A DNA stretch of 64,000 nucleotides from Thiobacillus sp. (GCA_030680405.1 JAUXVT010000011.1:1-64000); one strand, 5' to 3'; positions 50,050 through 58,849 are shown, counted from the stretch's first letter. Made by a program: numbers and translations. The notes: generated from the sequence alone by a model not told the origin.

Positions 50050-50973
50050 TCAGGCAGGACGTGCGGTATTGGCGAGGTGGTCGAATGCGGCGATAGCCTC
50101 GTGCAACTGGCTGTAGCGAAAATCGTAACAGGCAGTCTGGTCAATCAGCGCTGCGCCGACGCGAAAGCCATCCGCGCCCAGATGGCTGTAGTTGAATGCG
50201 TTTTGCGCCAGAAACATGAAGGTCTGTGCTTGCGAACGTGGTGTCAGAGTGGCGGGCGCGCCCGCTTCCCATTGGGGGGAAATCACCCAGCCGGGGCGCG
50301 CCGTTTCGTGCTGGCGCCGCACGCTGTCACGCGGCGGACGCATATGCGCCACCGTGCCTTTGACGGTGTCGTGCGAGGCGCGGTTGATGTAGGTGTCCGG
50401 GGCAAATTGACGAATGACATCGATCGACTGGTTTTTCAGACTGACCGGACGCGGCAGCGGTTGAATCAGGCCGGTTTTGCGGTCGATCAGGGTGAGCTCG
50501 TCGGACAGCAGGCGCCAGCCCGACAGCACCAGCCCGGCCGTCAGCGTGCTTTTTCCGGAACCAGGCGGAGCGGGCAGGATCGCCGCCAGGCCGTTCTTTT
50601 CCACCACGGCGGCGTGGATGATGAGGTAATGATGCGCCTGGGTCGACACGCACCAGTTGAGCCCCCATTCCAGCATCGGAAAGGCCTGGTCGCGCGGCAG
50701 CGGCTTGAAGGGCTGCAAGCCGTCGAACGAAAAGCTCACCTGGGGCCGCAGCCAGCGGCGCAGGTTGGCAGGCGGGTTCACCGACACGTGGAAGTCAGCA
50801 AAGGCTTCGTGCGCGTTGCGTACCTCGAACTGGCCGTAGAGTTCGGCCAACCCCTCTGCCACGGACGAAATGCGCGATTGCACCTTGAGCGAGAACGGCC
50901 CGGTGCGCAGCCACACCCCGGCGCCAGCCAGTTGTCGCCGCAACTCGGCGGAAGGCAGTTGCCGCAGTTTCAT
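50050..50973 (-). CDS. HprK-related serine kinase (HPr-rel-A type)
   Basis: A 307-aa P-loop kinase related to the C-terminal domain of HPr kinase. A divergent N-terminal half precedes IHAAVVEKNGLAAILPAPPGSGKSTL (Walker A near 140) and WRLLSDELTLID. True HprK has a different N-domain, so it is not expected to act on HPr. It overlaps the PqqD-like gene by ATGA. Kinases of this type phosphorylate peptide or protein serines in some RiPP clusters. Confidence 0.85.
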   Translation of the reverse strand: MKLRQLPSAELRRQLAGAGVWLRTGPFSLKVQSRISSVAEGLAELYGQFEVRNAHEAFADFHVSVNPPANLRRWLRPQVSFSFDGLQPFKPLPRDQAFPMLEWGLNWCVSTQAHHYLIIHAAVVEKNGLAAILPAPPGSGKSTLTAGLVLSGWRLLSDELTLIDRKTGLIQPLPRPVSLKNQSIDVIRQFAPDTYINRASHDTVKGTVAHMRPPRDSVRRQHETARPGWVISPQWEAGAPATLTPRSQAQTFMFLAQNAFNYSHLGADGFRVGAALIDQTACYDFRYSQLHEAIAAFDHLANTARPA

Positions 50974-51242
50974 GCGGGTTCCAGCAGGCCGATTTTGCGT
51001 AGACTGGTAAGCGTATCCACAGTCTGTTCCTGGAATTGCAGCGTCTCCGCCACGCCGAGGCGGGTTGCCAGCGCGGCAGCGAGTTCGGCCGAGGTGTAAT
51101 CGGGATGGTCACGATAGGTCAGGTACAACGCCAGGGTTAGCGGCTTCAGATAATGGGTATCGCCCGACGCCATATCGTAGATGACCGCTTCGTCCCCCCA
51201 GCTTTTCAACAGGCGTGACGGAGGCGACGATGCGTGGGTCAT
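50970..51242 (-). CDS. PqqD-like protein (HPr-rel-A system)
   Basis: A 90-aa PqqD-family domain: VIYDMASGDTHYLKPLTLALYL followed by a helical half with LRKIGLLEPA at the end. PqqD-type domains recognise peptide leaders for modifying enzymes. No radical SAM or other maturase is next to it. It lies 9 bp after the 229-aa exported protein and overlaps the kinase, so it may present that protein or a peptide to the kinase. This is inference. Confidence 0.82.
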   Translation of the reverse strand: MTHASSPPSRLLKSWGDEAVIYDMASGDTHYLKPLTLALYLTYRDHPDYTSAELAAALATRLGVAETLQFQEQTVDTLTSLRKIGLLEPA

Positions 51243-51251
51243 TGGATCAGA

Positions 51252-51941
51252 TCACAGCGGGCAGCCGCGATTGTTCAGCATATCTAGCGTTTTCATCAAT
51301 TCTTCTGGGCGATGCAGGTTGTCCTGGAACAGGTCAATAATTTCGCCGGATGTGTAGCCGTAGTTAATGCTCGAATGCGCAGCACTGAGCAAGGCGGCGA
51401 CAGCATGGAAGCCGAGGTTAGTGGAGATGGGGTCACCTCCCAGGTCGCCGAAGGCGTTACCGTGACTACAATTGGCGGGAGCACCGCCCGGATTGGCGTC
51501 TTTGTTATTGCCATTGCCATTGCTATTGCTATTGCTATTGCTATTGGAATCAAGGCCGCAGACATAGCTGCCACCATTCAAGTACATGACATCCAGCAAA
51601 GTATAGGGTGTGCCTTTGCAATCCACGTATTGGGTGACACCGAAAACGCTGTTGAAGGTATCGGTAGTCTTGAAGCCGGTCGGACCCCATGAGCCTAGGT
51701 GTTGGCACACTTTCCAGTAGCCGGGGGTGCAGCCTTCGCACGTCACCTTGGGGGCAGACAGGTTGCCGGAAGCCATGCCGGAAATGGTGCACTGGTTGGC
51801 CCATACCGGGCGGCTGGCCAGCGTGAAAACTGCCGACACGCCGAGCGCGGCGCCGGTGAGTTTGCGGCGGGACTGGTCAATCGCATCGTTTTGCGATGCC
51901 TCGGGCGGGGTGTCCTTGTTTTCAGGGGTGTGGTCAGACAT
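51252..51941 (-). CDS. Tat-exported Cys-rich protein with Ser-Asn repeat, first gene of HprK/PqqD cassette
   Basis: A 229-aa protein with an N-terminal acidic leader (about 25 residues), a twin-arginine signal (SRRKLTGAALGVSAVF...RPVWA), then a mature part with CEGCTPGYWKVCQHLGSW (about 69-86), several further Cys (C108, C128, C158, C227), a (Ser-Asn)n/Gly-Asn tract (about 131-144) and a helical end. The order suggests it is the client of the PqqD, kinase and nucleotidyltransferase genes that follow. Function unknown. Confidence 0.8.
   Translation of the reverse strand: MSDHTPENKDTPPEASQNDAIDQSRRKLTGAALGVSAVFTLASRPVWANQCTISGMASGNLSAPKVTCEGCTPGYWKVCQHLGSWGPTGFKTTDTFNSVFGVTQYVDCKGTPYTLLDVMYLNGGSYVCGLDSNSNSNSNSNGNGNNKDANPGGAPANCSHGNAFGDLGGDPISTNLGFHAVAALLSAAHSSINYGYTSGEIIDLFQDNLHRPEELMKTLDMLNNRGCPL
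51503..51547. repeat. Hexanucleotide microsatellite (ATTGCT)n inside a gene
   Basis: Tandem ATTGCT and variant ATTGCC/ATTGTT units. On the coding (minus) strand they read as Asn-Ser and Asn-Gly pairs. Six-base units keep the frame, so length changes would alter only the number of Ser-Asn pairs. Confidence 0.9.
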
Positions 51942-52082
51942 GGCAGGCCTCGATAATCATTTGGAATCTGTTCAAATGTTTATAGCAAGAATCACACCAA
52001 TATACATCATGCTGGCTTGAAATGACCACTGCGTGCTGTTTTCAGCGATATTGCGTCTTGCCCGCGCGTGCCAATATGTAAA

Positions 52083-52979
52083 TTATTCCGACAGTTTGCC
52101 GCCGCTGACGCGCAGGATTCCCGCCAGGTCGGCCCAGCTTTGGGGATGGCGGATGCCGTTCATTCGCAACAAGGCCTGGACGGCGTCCGCCTGGTCGTAG
52201 CCATGTTCCAGCAGCAGCGCGCCGCCGGGCTTGAGGTGGGCGCAGGCGGCGCGGATCAGGCGGCGCAGGTCGTCGAGGCCGTCATGGCCGGCGGCCAGCG
52301 CGGTCAAGGGCTCGAAACGCACGTCGCCGCGCGCCAGATGGGGATCGGCGGCGGCGATGTAGGGCGGGTTGCTGACAATGAGGTCGAAACGCCGCCCGGC
52401 GAGCGCGGCGAACCAGTCGCTGGTCAAAAACTCGACACGGGCGTTGAGACTGTCGGCATTGCGCCGCGCGATGGCCAGCGCCGCCGCGGAGCGATCCACC
52501 GCCGTGACCCGCGCAAGCGGGCGTTCCTGCACCAGCGTGATGGCGATGCAGCCGCTGCCGGTGCCTAGATCCAGAACGTCCACGGCCTGATCGGACGGGA
52601 TGCGCGCCAGTGCCAGTTCAACCAGCAATTCGGTATCGGGGCGCGGAATCAGGACGTCGGGCGAGACGCGGAACGGGCGGCCATAAAACTCCCGCGTGCC
52701 GGTGAGGTAGGCGACCGGTTCGCCCGCCAGTCGGCGGCTTAACAGCGTCTGGAATTGCGCGGATTGCGCGTCGCTCAGCGGGTCGGTGTCGTGCGCGATC
52801 AGCCAGGCGGGGCTGACGGCCCAGGCAAATGCGGCCAGCACGCGCGCTTCCAGCCGCGCTTCGCGTTTTTCCAGCCCGAGGGCCGTTGCGAGTTGCAGGT
52901 TGGCGGCTGCCAGGAAGTCGGCTACCGTTCGCGGCCCCCCTGATCCCTGATCCCTGATCCCTGAATCCTGTTTATTCAC
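52083..52979 (-). CDS. prmC: Peptide chain release factor N5-glutamine methyltransferase
   Basis: PrmC methylates the GGQ glutamine of release factors. The 298-aa enzyme has an N-terminal helical domain and a SAM-binding domain with [15 protein letters not shown] and the substrate motif NPPY in [14 protein letters not shown]. It follows prfA as usual. The first ~15 residues ([14 protein letters not shown]) come from a repeat insertion, and the only plausible start is the GTG at 52979, 8 bp before the prfA stop ends. Confidence 0.95.
   Translation of the reverse strand: MNKQDSGIRDQGSGGPRTVADFLAAANLQLATALGLEKREARLEARVLAAFAWAVSPAWLIAHDTDPLSDAQSAQFQTLLSRRLAGEPVAYLTGTREFYGRPFRVSPDVLIPRPDTELLVELALARIPSDQAVDVLDLGTGSGCIAITLVQERPLARVTAVDRSAAALAIARRNADSLNARVEFLTSDWFAALAGRRFDLIVSNPPYIAAADPHLARGDVRFEPLTALAAGHDGLDDLRRLIRAACAHLKPGGALLLEHGYDQADAVQALLRMNGIRHPQSWADLAGILRVSGGKLSE
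52938..52969. repeat. TGATCCCTGA tandem repeat at the prfA/prmC junction
   Basis: Four imperfect copies of a 10-bp word (CCTGATCCCTGATCCCTGAT, then CCCTGAATCCTG). It is translated as the N-terminus of PrmC. Same family as the clusters beside hslUV at 5274-5400. Confidence 0.85.
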
Positions 52980-54051
52980 CGGAGAGCGTTGCCAGCAGTT
53001 CGGCCTGATGCTCGGCCGCCAGCGAGTCCAGCAGTTCGGTGAGATCGCCGTCCATCATCGCGTCGATCTTGTACAGCGTGAGGTTGATGCGGTGGTCGGT
53101 GATGCGGCCCTGCGGGAAGTTGTAGGTGCGGATGCGGTCGGAGCGGTCACCACTGCCGATCAGGCTCTTGCGCGTGCTGGCTTCGGTGGCGTGCTGCGCC
53201 TGGATTTCACGGTCTTTCAGGCGCGCCGCCAGCACGCTCATCGCCTGGGCGCGGTTGCGGTGCTGGGAGCGGTCGTCCTGGCATTCCACCACCAGCCCGG
53301 TCGGCAGGTGGGTGATGCGCACCGCCGAATCGGTCTTGTTGATGTGTTGGCCACCGGCGCCGGATGCACGGTAGGTGTCGATGCGCAAATCCGCGGGGTT
53401 GATGTCGACTTCGCCGACCTCGTCGGCTTCCGGCATCACCGCCACGGTGCAGGCCGAAGTGTGGATGCGCCCCTGCGACTCGGTTTCTGGCACGCGCTGC
53501 ACGCGATGGCCGCCGGACTCGAATTTCAATCTTGAATAGGCGCCGTGGCCGACGATGCGGATGATCGCTTCCTTGTAGCCGCCGACTTCGCCGGGGTTTT
53601 CCGAAACAATCTCGACCTTCCATCCCTGGCGCTCGGCGTAGCGCGTGTACATGCGCAAGAGGTTGCCGGCAAACAGCGCGGACTCGTCGCCGCCGGTGCC
53701 GGCGCGGATTTCCAGAAAGATGTTGCGTTCGTCGTTGGGATCCGTCGGCAGCAGCGCTGTTTGCAGCGCGGTTTCCAGTTGCGCGATCTTCGCCGCGCTG
53801 TCGGCGAGTTCCGCTTCGGCCAGTTCGCGCATATCCGGGTCAGCCAGCATCTCGCCCGCGGTTTTCTGATCCGCTTCAACTTGCCGATACTGGCGATACA
53901 GTGCCACCACCGGGGTGAGGTCGGCGTGTTCACGGGTGAGCTTGCGATAGGTCTCCATGTCGCCGGCGATTTCCGGCTGCGACAGCAGGGCGTCGAGTTC
54001 CTCCAGCCGCTCGTCGGCGCGAGCGAGCTTGTCCGCCAGAGAGGCTTTCAT
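52972..54051 (-). CDS. prfA: Peptide chain release factor 1
   Basis: RF1 reads UAA and UAG stop codons. The 359-aa protein has the codon-recognition domain and the catalytic GGQ in [24 protein letters not shown] near 235, plus QSRGRI-type [18 protein letters not shown]. It is complete and overlaps hemA by ATGA and prmC by 8 bp in the order hemA-prfA-prmC. Confidence 0.97.
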   Translation of the reverse strand: MKASLADKLARADERLEELDALLSQPEIAGDMETYRKLTREHADLTPVVALYRQYRQVEADQKTAGEMLADPDMRELAEAELADSAAKIAQLETALQTALLPTDPNDERNIFLEIRAGTGGDESALFAGNLLRMYTRYAERQGWKVEIVSENPGEVGGYKEAIIRIVGHGAYSRLKFESGGHRVQRVPETESQGRIHTSACTVAVMPEADEVGEVDINPADLRIDTYRASGAGGQHINKTDSAVRITHLPTGLVVECQDDRSQHRNRAQAMSVLAARLKDREIQAQHATEASTRKSLIGSGDRSDRIRTYNFPQGRITDHRINLTLYKIDAMMDGDLTELLDSLAAEHQAELLATLSGE

Positions 54052-55298
54052 TCGTGATGCAGGCCGTAAAGCTGGCTGATGAGGCGGGCGAACTGGTCGC
54101 GCTCGCTGCGCGTTGCGTGGTTGAGCGCGTGGGTGGGCGCGTGCAGCAGCTTGTTGGTGAGTGCGTGGCTCAGCGCATCGAGCACCGCGCGCGGGTCGTC
54201 GCCGTGCGCCAGCGCCTTTTCGGCTTTTTCGATTTCGTGGCGGCGATGGCGCTCGGCGGTGTCGCGCAGTGCGCGGATCACCGGCACCAACTCGCGGCCT
54301 TCCATCCAGTGCACAAAACTCTCCACGCTGGTTTCGATGATCGCCTCGGCCTGCGCCACCTGCGCGACGCGGTTGTCCATGCCTTCACGCACCACTTGTC
54401 CCAGGTCGTCCACGCTGTACAGAAACACGTCATCCATGTCGGCGACTTCGGCCTCAACGTCGCGCGGCACCGCCAGGTCGACGATGAATATCGGGCGGTG
54501 GCGGCGCTGCTTGATTGCGCGCTCCAGCATGCCCTTGCCTAGGATCGGCAGCGGACTGGCGGTGGAGGTGATGATGATGTCGTAAGCCGGCAGTTCGTCG
54601 GGCAACGCGGTGAGCGGGATCACGCCGGCGTTGAAACGCTCGGCCAGCGGGCGGGCACGTTCGGTGGTGCGGTTGGCCACGGTCATGCGGCGCGGATGCT
54701 GCGCGGCAAAGTGGGTGAGGCACAGCTCGATCATTTCGCCGGCACCGATGAACAGGCAGGCCTGTTCATGAATGCTGGGGAAGATGCGCTCGGCCAAACG
54801 TACCGCGGCGGCGGCCATCGACACCGAATTGGCGCCGATCTCGGTGCTGGTGCGCACTTCCTTGGCGACCGAGAAGGTGCGCTGGAACAGCTTGTGCAGC
54901 AGCAGACCGAGGGTGCCGGCTTCCTCGGCGGTCTGCACCGCCTGCTTCATCTGTCCGAGGATCTGGGTTTCGCCCAGCACCATCGAATCGAGCCCGGCGG
55001 CGACGCGGAACGCGTGCTGCGCGGCTTTTTCGCGCGGCAACGCATACAGGTAGGGTGCGAGTTCGCGCCGTTCGATGTGGTGAAAATCGGCCAGCCATTG
55101 CGTGACGTCATCGGGGGAGGGCGTGTTGACATACAGCTCGGTGCGGTTGCAGGTCGACAGGATGGCGACTTCGGACGCGCGCTGGCTTTGCGTCAGTTCG
55201 TGCAGCGCCTGCACCAGTTTATCGGGGCCGAACGCCACCTGCTCGCGGATCGCGAGTGGCGCAGTGTGATGGTTGACCCCAAGGGTGAGAAGCTGCAT
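54048..55298 (-). CDS. hemA: Glutamyl-tRNA reductase
   Basis: HemA makes glutamate-1-semialdehyde, the first committed step of haem and sirohaem synthesis. The 416-aa enzyme has [14 protein letters not shown], the catalytic Cys in [10 protein letters not shown] near 50, [15 protein letters not shown] and the NADPH domain. Sirohaem is needed by DsrAB encoded 4 kb away, though the genes are not in one operon. Confidence 0.97.
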   Translation of the reverse strand: MQLLTLGVNHHTAPLAIREQVAFGPDKLVQALHELTQSQRASEVAILSTCNRTELYVNTPSPDDVTQWLADFHHIERRELAPYLYALPREKAAQHAFRVAAGLDSMVLGETQILGQMKQAVQTAEEAGTLGLLLHKLFQRTFSVAKEVRTSTEIGANSVSMAAAAVRLAERIFPSIHEQACLFIGAGEMIELCLTHFAAQHPRRMTVANRTTERARPLAERFNAGVIPLTALPDELPAYDIIITSTASPLPILGKGMLERAIKQRRHRPIFIVDLAVPRDVEAEVADMDDVFLYSVDDLGQVVREGMDNRVAQVAQAEAIIETSVESFVHWMEGRELVPVIRALRDTAERHRRHEIEKAEKALAHGDDPRAVLDALSHALTNKLLHAPTHALNHATRSERDQFARLISQLYGLHHE

Positions 55299-55348
55299 GA
55301 CGGCAGAGGGCCGAAACGAAAAATGAAGACCGCTATTTTACCCGCTGC

Positions 55349-56245
55349 CTAAGCTGCGCGCGCGGGGAATGTCAGGCGGTCGTAATAGCGCCCGCGGTAC
55401 AGCAGGCGGCGATGGCCGGGCGAATCGGAAAACGCGCTGCGGGTGTGCAGCACGTTGTTGCAGACGAGGCCCATGCCGGGGCGCAGGCGGGCGGTGAGAA
55501 TGTATTCCGAGCCGGCGAGAATGTCGGCCAGGGTTTTGACGGCAGCCTGTGTGGTGGTGTCGTCCTTCCACACGATCGAGCGGGTGCGCGCGGTGTAGCG
55601 CATGGTGAGAAAGCCCTGTTCGGGATCGACCGCGTACACCGGGCCGCCCTGCTCGGGGCGGGCGATGTTGTCCTCGTCCATGCGCGCGGGGATGGTCATT
55701 GCGTCGGGCTGCATCAGCGCGGCGACGTACTCGGGCTTGACGTCGCGCAGCTGGAGGTAGGCGATTTCATGATCCAGCAGCGCATTTTCGCCGCCTGCTT
55801 CCGCATCCTGCGCGCAGTGCAGCGTCATGCCGAGGATGCGGCGGTCGAGCGCGTTGTAATAGCCGTCGGTGTGCCAGTTGATCGGCTTGTGCGTGTAGGG
55901 GATGTATTCGCCGCGCACGCTGCCTTCGTCGCCTGCCGGGGTGATGCTGGACAGGCCATCGTCGTCGGCGAGGTAATTGCCTTCCAGGCGGACGAGACCG
56001 AGTTGGCGCGCCAGCTGGTGTGGCAGCGACTTGTCGGCGGCGGGCAGGTGAGGCGCGCTGTAGATCGCCATGTTGGCGCGCGCACAGCGCGCTCCGAGCG
56101 CGTCGAATTCGCCTGGCGTGAGATGGCGCGGATCGGCCAGCGGCACGATCAGTTCGTCGACGCTGCGCGGATAGGCTGCGAGCTTGGCGTCGCGCCAGGC
56201 ACGATAGCCGGATTCGTTGGCCAGGTCGAAGGGCGAGTTGCTCAA
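55349..56245 (-). CDS. TauD/TfdA-family Fe(II)/2-oxoglutarate dioxygenase
   Basis: A 298-aa protein with the 2-His-1-carboxylate set: HxD in INWHTDGYYN near 123 and the distal His in NNVLHTRSAF near 270, with the 2-oxoglutarate Arg in PGHRRLLYR. TauD-type enzymes often release sulfite from sulfonates. Here the substrate is not known, but it ends an operon of sulfur-linked genes and lies 4 bp after the 206-aa unknown gene. Confidence 0.85.
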   Translation of the reverse strand: MSNSPFDLANESGYRAWRDAKLAAYPRSVDELIVPLADPRHLTPGEFDALGARCARANMAIYSAPHLPAADKSLPHQLARQLGLVRLEGNYLADDDGLSSITPAGDEGSVRGEYIPYTHKPINWHTDGYYNALDRRILGMTLHCAQDAEAGGENALLDHEIAYLQLRDVKPEYVAALMQPDAMTIPARMDEDNIARPEQGGPVYAVDPEQGFLTMRYTARTRSIVWKDDTTTQAAVKTLADILAGSEYILTARLRPGMGLVCNNVLHTRSAFSDSPGHRRLLYRGRYYDRLTFPARAA

Positions 56246-56249
56246 GGAC

Positions 56250-56870
56250 TTATTCCGGCGGCAGCATGTCGGGCGAACCGAAGCCGCGCTTGACCGGCGC
56301 GTCGGACAGCAGCCCCTTAAAGCTCTTGCGCACCGTGCCCATCATCTCGGGCATTTCGATGTCCATGATCTGGTCCATGATCCAGGTCTTGTCGTTCTCG
56401 CCCATTTCGTCGCGGATCTGCAGGCCGAGAAAGCGCAACGCCGGGAAGCTGGCTTTTTCGTCATCGGGGAACTCGAACTCGGCGTAGTCGGCGAAGCGGC
56501 GGTTCAGAAAGTCGATGAACTCGGCCTTGTAGTTGCGGGTGGGGTCAGGGCCGACGACGCTGATGATGTTTTCTTCCATCACTTCGCCGAGCCGGTTGGC
56601 GACTGCCTGCAGCACCGCGACGCGGCGTTCCGGCGTCAGCGAGGCGTAGGCCATGCGGTCGCAGTAATGCACCAGGAAGGCGAGAAATTCCGCGATCAGC
56701 TTGAAGCCGCGCGCCGGGGTGATGATGTCGTAATTCTCGCGGCCGAGGTTGTCCACGGCCTTGTCGGCGACGCGCCAGGTGGTGGTGGCGACGGCCGAGG
56801 CGATTTCTTCGGCGCTGCGCTCGCCGTCCTTCTTGAACCAGATAGTTTTGACGCGGATGGGCATGGCCAT
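56250..56870 (-). CDS. Conserved protein of unknown function in the dsr-flanking operon
   Basis: A 206-aa soluble, mostly helical protein (KTIWFKKDGERSAEEIASAV at the start; IMDIEMPEMMGTVRKSFKG late). I do not recognise a characterised family. It lies between the sulfurtransferase and the TauD-like gene with short gaps (20 and 4 bp), so it is probably in the same transcript. Confidence 0.7.
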   Translation of the reverse strand: MAMPIRVKTIWFKKDGERSAEEIASAVATTTWRVADKAVDNLGRENYDIITPARGFKLIAEFLAFLVHYCDRMAYASLTPERRVAVLQAVANRLGEVMEENIISVVGPDPTRNYKAEFIDFLNRRFADYAEFEFPDDEKASFPALRFLGLQIRDEMGENDKTWIMDQIMDIEMPEMMGTVRKSFKGLLSDAPVKRGFGSPDMLPPE

Positions 56871-56890
56871 GGATGTTCTCCTTTAGTCGC

Positions 56891-57745
56891 CTAGGCGACG
56901 TCTCCTGTGGCGACGGGGCGGGCGGGATCGGTGATCCACTCGCTCCACGAGCCGGGGTAAAGCCGTGAACCGGGGAGGCCGGCGATTTCCATCGCCAGAA
57001 TGTTGTGACAGGCGGTGACGCCGGAACCGCACATGTGGATAGCCTGCCAGGCCGGTTTGCCTTTCAGCAGCGCCTGGTAGTTCTCGCGCAGCGCCTCGGG
57101 CGGCAGGAAGGTGCCGTCCACATCGAGGTTTTCATCAAAGGGGTAGTTGATGGCGCCGGGCACATGGCCTGCCACCGGGTCGAGCGGTTCGAACTCGCCG
57201 CTGAAGCGGCGATCGGGACGCGCGTCGATGATGAGCTGTTCGCCCGTTTTAGACGCGTGCATGACTTCGTCCGCCGTCACGATCTGGCTCGGTTCTGGCA
57301 GGCAGGCGCAAGCGGCTTTGTGTGGCATCGGGATGTCGGCGTTGACCGGGCGTTTTTCGCGCAGCCATTTTGGATACCCCCCGTCCAGCAGCGCCACGCC
57401 AGGGTGGCCGAGCCAGCGCATCATCCACCACAACCGCACGGCCATGGCGCCGTAGCTGTCATCATATACCACCACCTGCCTGTTGACGCCGACCCCCCAC
57501 TCGCAGAGCTTTTCAGTCAGCACGCGGGGATCGGGCAGGGGGTGCCGTCCCGTGGTTTCGCCCATGGGAGCGGAGAGGTCATCGTCCAGATGCACGTAAC
57601 GCGCACCCGGAATGTGGGCTTTCGCGTAGGCCTGACGACCGGCTTCAGGATCGGTGAGGGTGAAGCGGCAGTCCAGAATGACCCAGTTGGGATCGTCCAG
57701 ATGAGCGGCCAGGTCTTCGGTGGTGACGAGGGTGTTGGAAAACAT
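56891..57745 (-). CDS. Thiosulfate/3-mercaptopyruvate sulfurtransferase (two rhodanese domains)
   Basis: A 284-aa tandem rhodanese. The N-terminal domain is the inactive one; the C-terminal domain carries the active Cys in CGSGVTACHN near 239, a TST/MST-type loop. CRFTLTDPEAGRQAY and GHVPGAINYPFDEN are the usual CH2 blocks. The start at 57745 gives the family N-terminus. In a dsr neighbourhood it may feed sulfane sulfur to the DsrC/DsrEFH relay; this is inference. Confidence 0.9.
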   Translation of the reverse strand: MFSNTLVTTEDLAAHLDDPNWVILDCRFTLTDPEAGRQAYAKAHIPGARYVHLDDDLSAPMGETTGRHPLPDPRVLTEKLCEWGVGVNRQVVVYDDSYGAMAVRLWWMMRWLGHPGVALLDGGYPKWLREKRPVNADIPMPHKAACACLPEPSQIVTADEVMHASKTGEQLIIDARPDRRFSGEFEPLDPVAGHVPGAINYPFDENLDVDGTFLPPEALRENYQALLKGKPAWQAIHMCGSGVTACHNILAMEIAGLPGSRLYPGSWSEWITDPARPVATGDVA

Positions 57746-57778
57746 GAATGGAGCCGTAAGGGGTGAACTGTAGATGAC

Positions 57779-57812
57779 AGCGGGCAGCGTGGCCTTCACC
57801 ACGCTGCCCGCT
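57779..57812 (-). terminator. Strong hairpin between the DsrC-like and sulfurtransferase genes
   Basis: A perfect 14-bp stem AGCGGGCAGCGTGG/CCACGCTGCCCGCT with a 6-nt loop, 23 bp past the DsrC-like stop. No T-run follows on the minus strand, so it may be a partial terminator or an mRNA 3'-end stabiliser that raises DsrC-like output relative to the downstream gene. Confidence 0.6.
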
Positions 57813-57834
57813 CAACGGCTGATTCCTGCTTGAA

Positions 57835-58167
57835 TCAGTAGCCGCCCTTGCCGAAAGGCTTGGGCAGACCAGCGACGCGGCAGCCCTGGCGAGCAGGCAT
57901 GTTGGGGAAGAGTTCGTACAGCTTTTTCTTCCAGTCCACGCCTTCGTGCATTTCGTCCAGTTCGGCGACCATGTTGCGGAAATTGGGGGTTTGACCGTCT
58001 TCCTTGTATTTCTCACGCAGGTAGTTGATGACCTGCCAGTGCTCGTCGGTCAGCGTGATTTTTTCAGCCGCGGCGATGACCGGGGGGACGTCGTCGCTGA
58101 AATTGGCTTCCAGCAGAAACTCCTCTTCGCCGGTTTCGAGCTCTTCACCATTTACAACATAAGACAT
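57835..58167 (-). CDS. DsrC/TusE-family protein lacking the C-terminal cysteine
   Basis: A 110-aa DsrC homologue: LTDEHWQVINYLREKY and LYELFPNMPARQGCRVAGLPKP match the family. The functional DsrC arm ends GCV/GCI with a penultimate Cys; here it ends KPFGKGGY and only Cys96 (equivalent to the second, upstream arm cysteine) is present. It cannot form the usual DsrC trisulfide or intramolecular disulfide. Regulatory RspA-like DsrC proteins lack such cysteines. GGAG precedes the ATG. Confidence 0.9.
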   Translation of the reverse strand: MSYVVNGEELETGEEEFLLEANFSDDVPPVIAAAEKITLTDEHWQVINYLREKYKEDGQTPNFRNMVAELDEMHEGVDWKKKLYELFPNMPARQGCRVAGLPKPFGKGGY

Positions 58168-58189
58168 GTTTTCTCCTTTCGGGTTGGTT

Positions 58190-58849
58190 TCAATGATTCG
58201 CCTGAACAACCGGCGCGATGGATTTATGCGGGATGAAAATCCCGCAGCCTAACAAACGGTTGCGTCCCAGCCCTTCGTCCTGCAGTTGCAGGGACTTGTG
58301 CGGCGGCACGTCGTGCAGCATCAGACTGAAGCCATGCAACGGACCGGATGCGCTTTGCAGGGTTTGTGGCTTGCCGCAGATAAACCCGCAGCGTAACTGG
58401 AAATGACCATCCAGTTCGCGCATCACATCCTGTACGAATTGTTCTTCAGTGGCGCCGCCGGTGTCAACGAAATGCGCGTAGATGTTGGCGAACGGGCTGA
58501 ACTCGCGGGTTTTGAAGCTGCCGATCTGCAAGGCGTGGCCGGCCAGGTCGAGCGCCTGCCCGACCAGCTGCTGCATGTCGTCCACCCGCGCCTTGGCCAC
58601 ACGCAGGAAAAGCTTGGTGCGCCGGTTGATGTTGAGTGTGGCATCGCCCTTGTTGGTCTCCGCGCCTTTCAGGTGCTGGATTCCGGTGCCGGACTCTTCG
58701 CCCAGCCACGGCAGCAGGCACAGTAGCGCGTCGGCCAGCATCTGTGCATTGTCGGCCGGGATGGTCATGCCGATCAGATCGAACTGCAGATCGATCATGT
58801 GGGGTACATACTCCTCCGGCTTGTCTCCAGGCCAGTCCGCCCAGCTCAT
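58190..58849 (-). CDS. Cas6/Cmx6-like RAMP protein, no CRISPR nearby
   Basis: A 219-aa protein resembling type I-MYXAN Cas6 (Cmx6): MIDLQFDLIGMTIPADNAQ at the start, KTREFSPFANIYAHFV mid-protein, LHGFSLMLHDVPPHKSL, and the glycine-rich loop GLGRNRLLGCGIFIPHK near the C-terminus that in Cas6 binds repeat RNA. No CRISPR array or other cas gene is in the window. It overlaps the 73-aa gene (ATGA) and precedes the DsrC-like gene by 22 bp. Its role beside sulfur genes is unknown; RNA binding is a reasonable guess. Confidence 0.68.
   Translation of the reverse strand: MSWADWPGDKPEEYVPHMIDLQFDLIGMTIPADNAQMLADALLCLLPWLGEESGTGIQHLKGAETNKGDATLNINRRTKLFLRVAKARVDDMQQLVGQALDLAGHALQIGSFKTREFSPFANIYAHFVDTGGATEEQFVQDVMRELDGHFQLRCGFICGKPQTLQSASGPLHGFSLMLHDVPPHKSLQLQDEGLGRNRLLGCGIFIPHKSIAPVVQANH

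Noticed and set aside
58190-58849. CRISPR-Cas locus
   Set aside because: Only a Cas6-like gene is present; no direct-repeat array with unique spacers and no other cas gene was found in the window.
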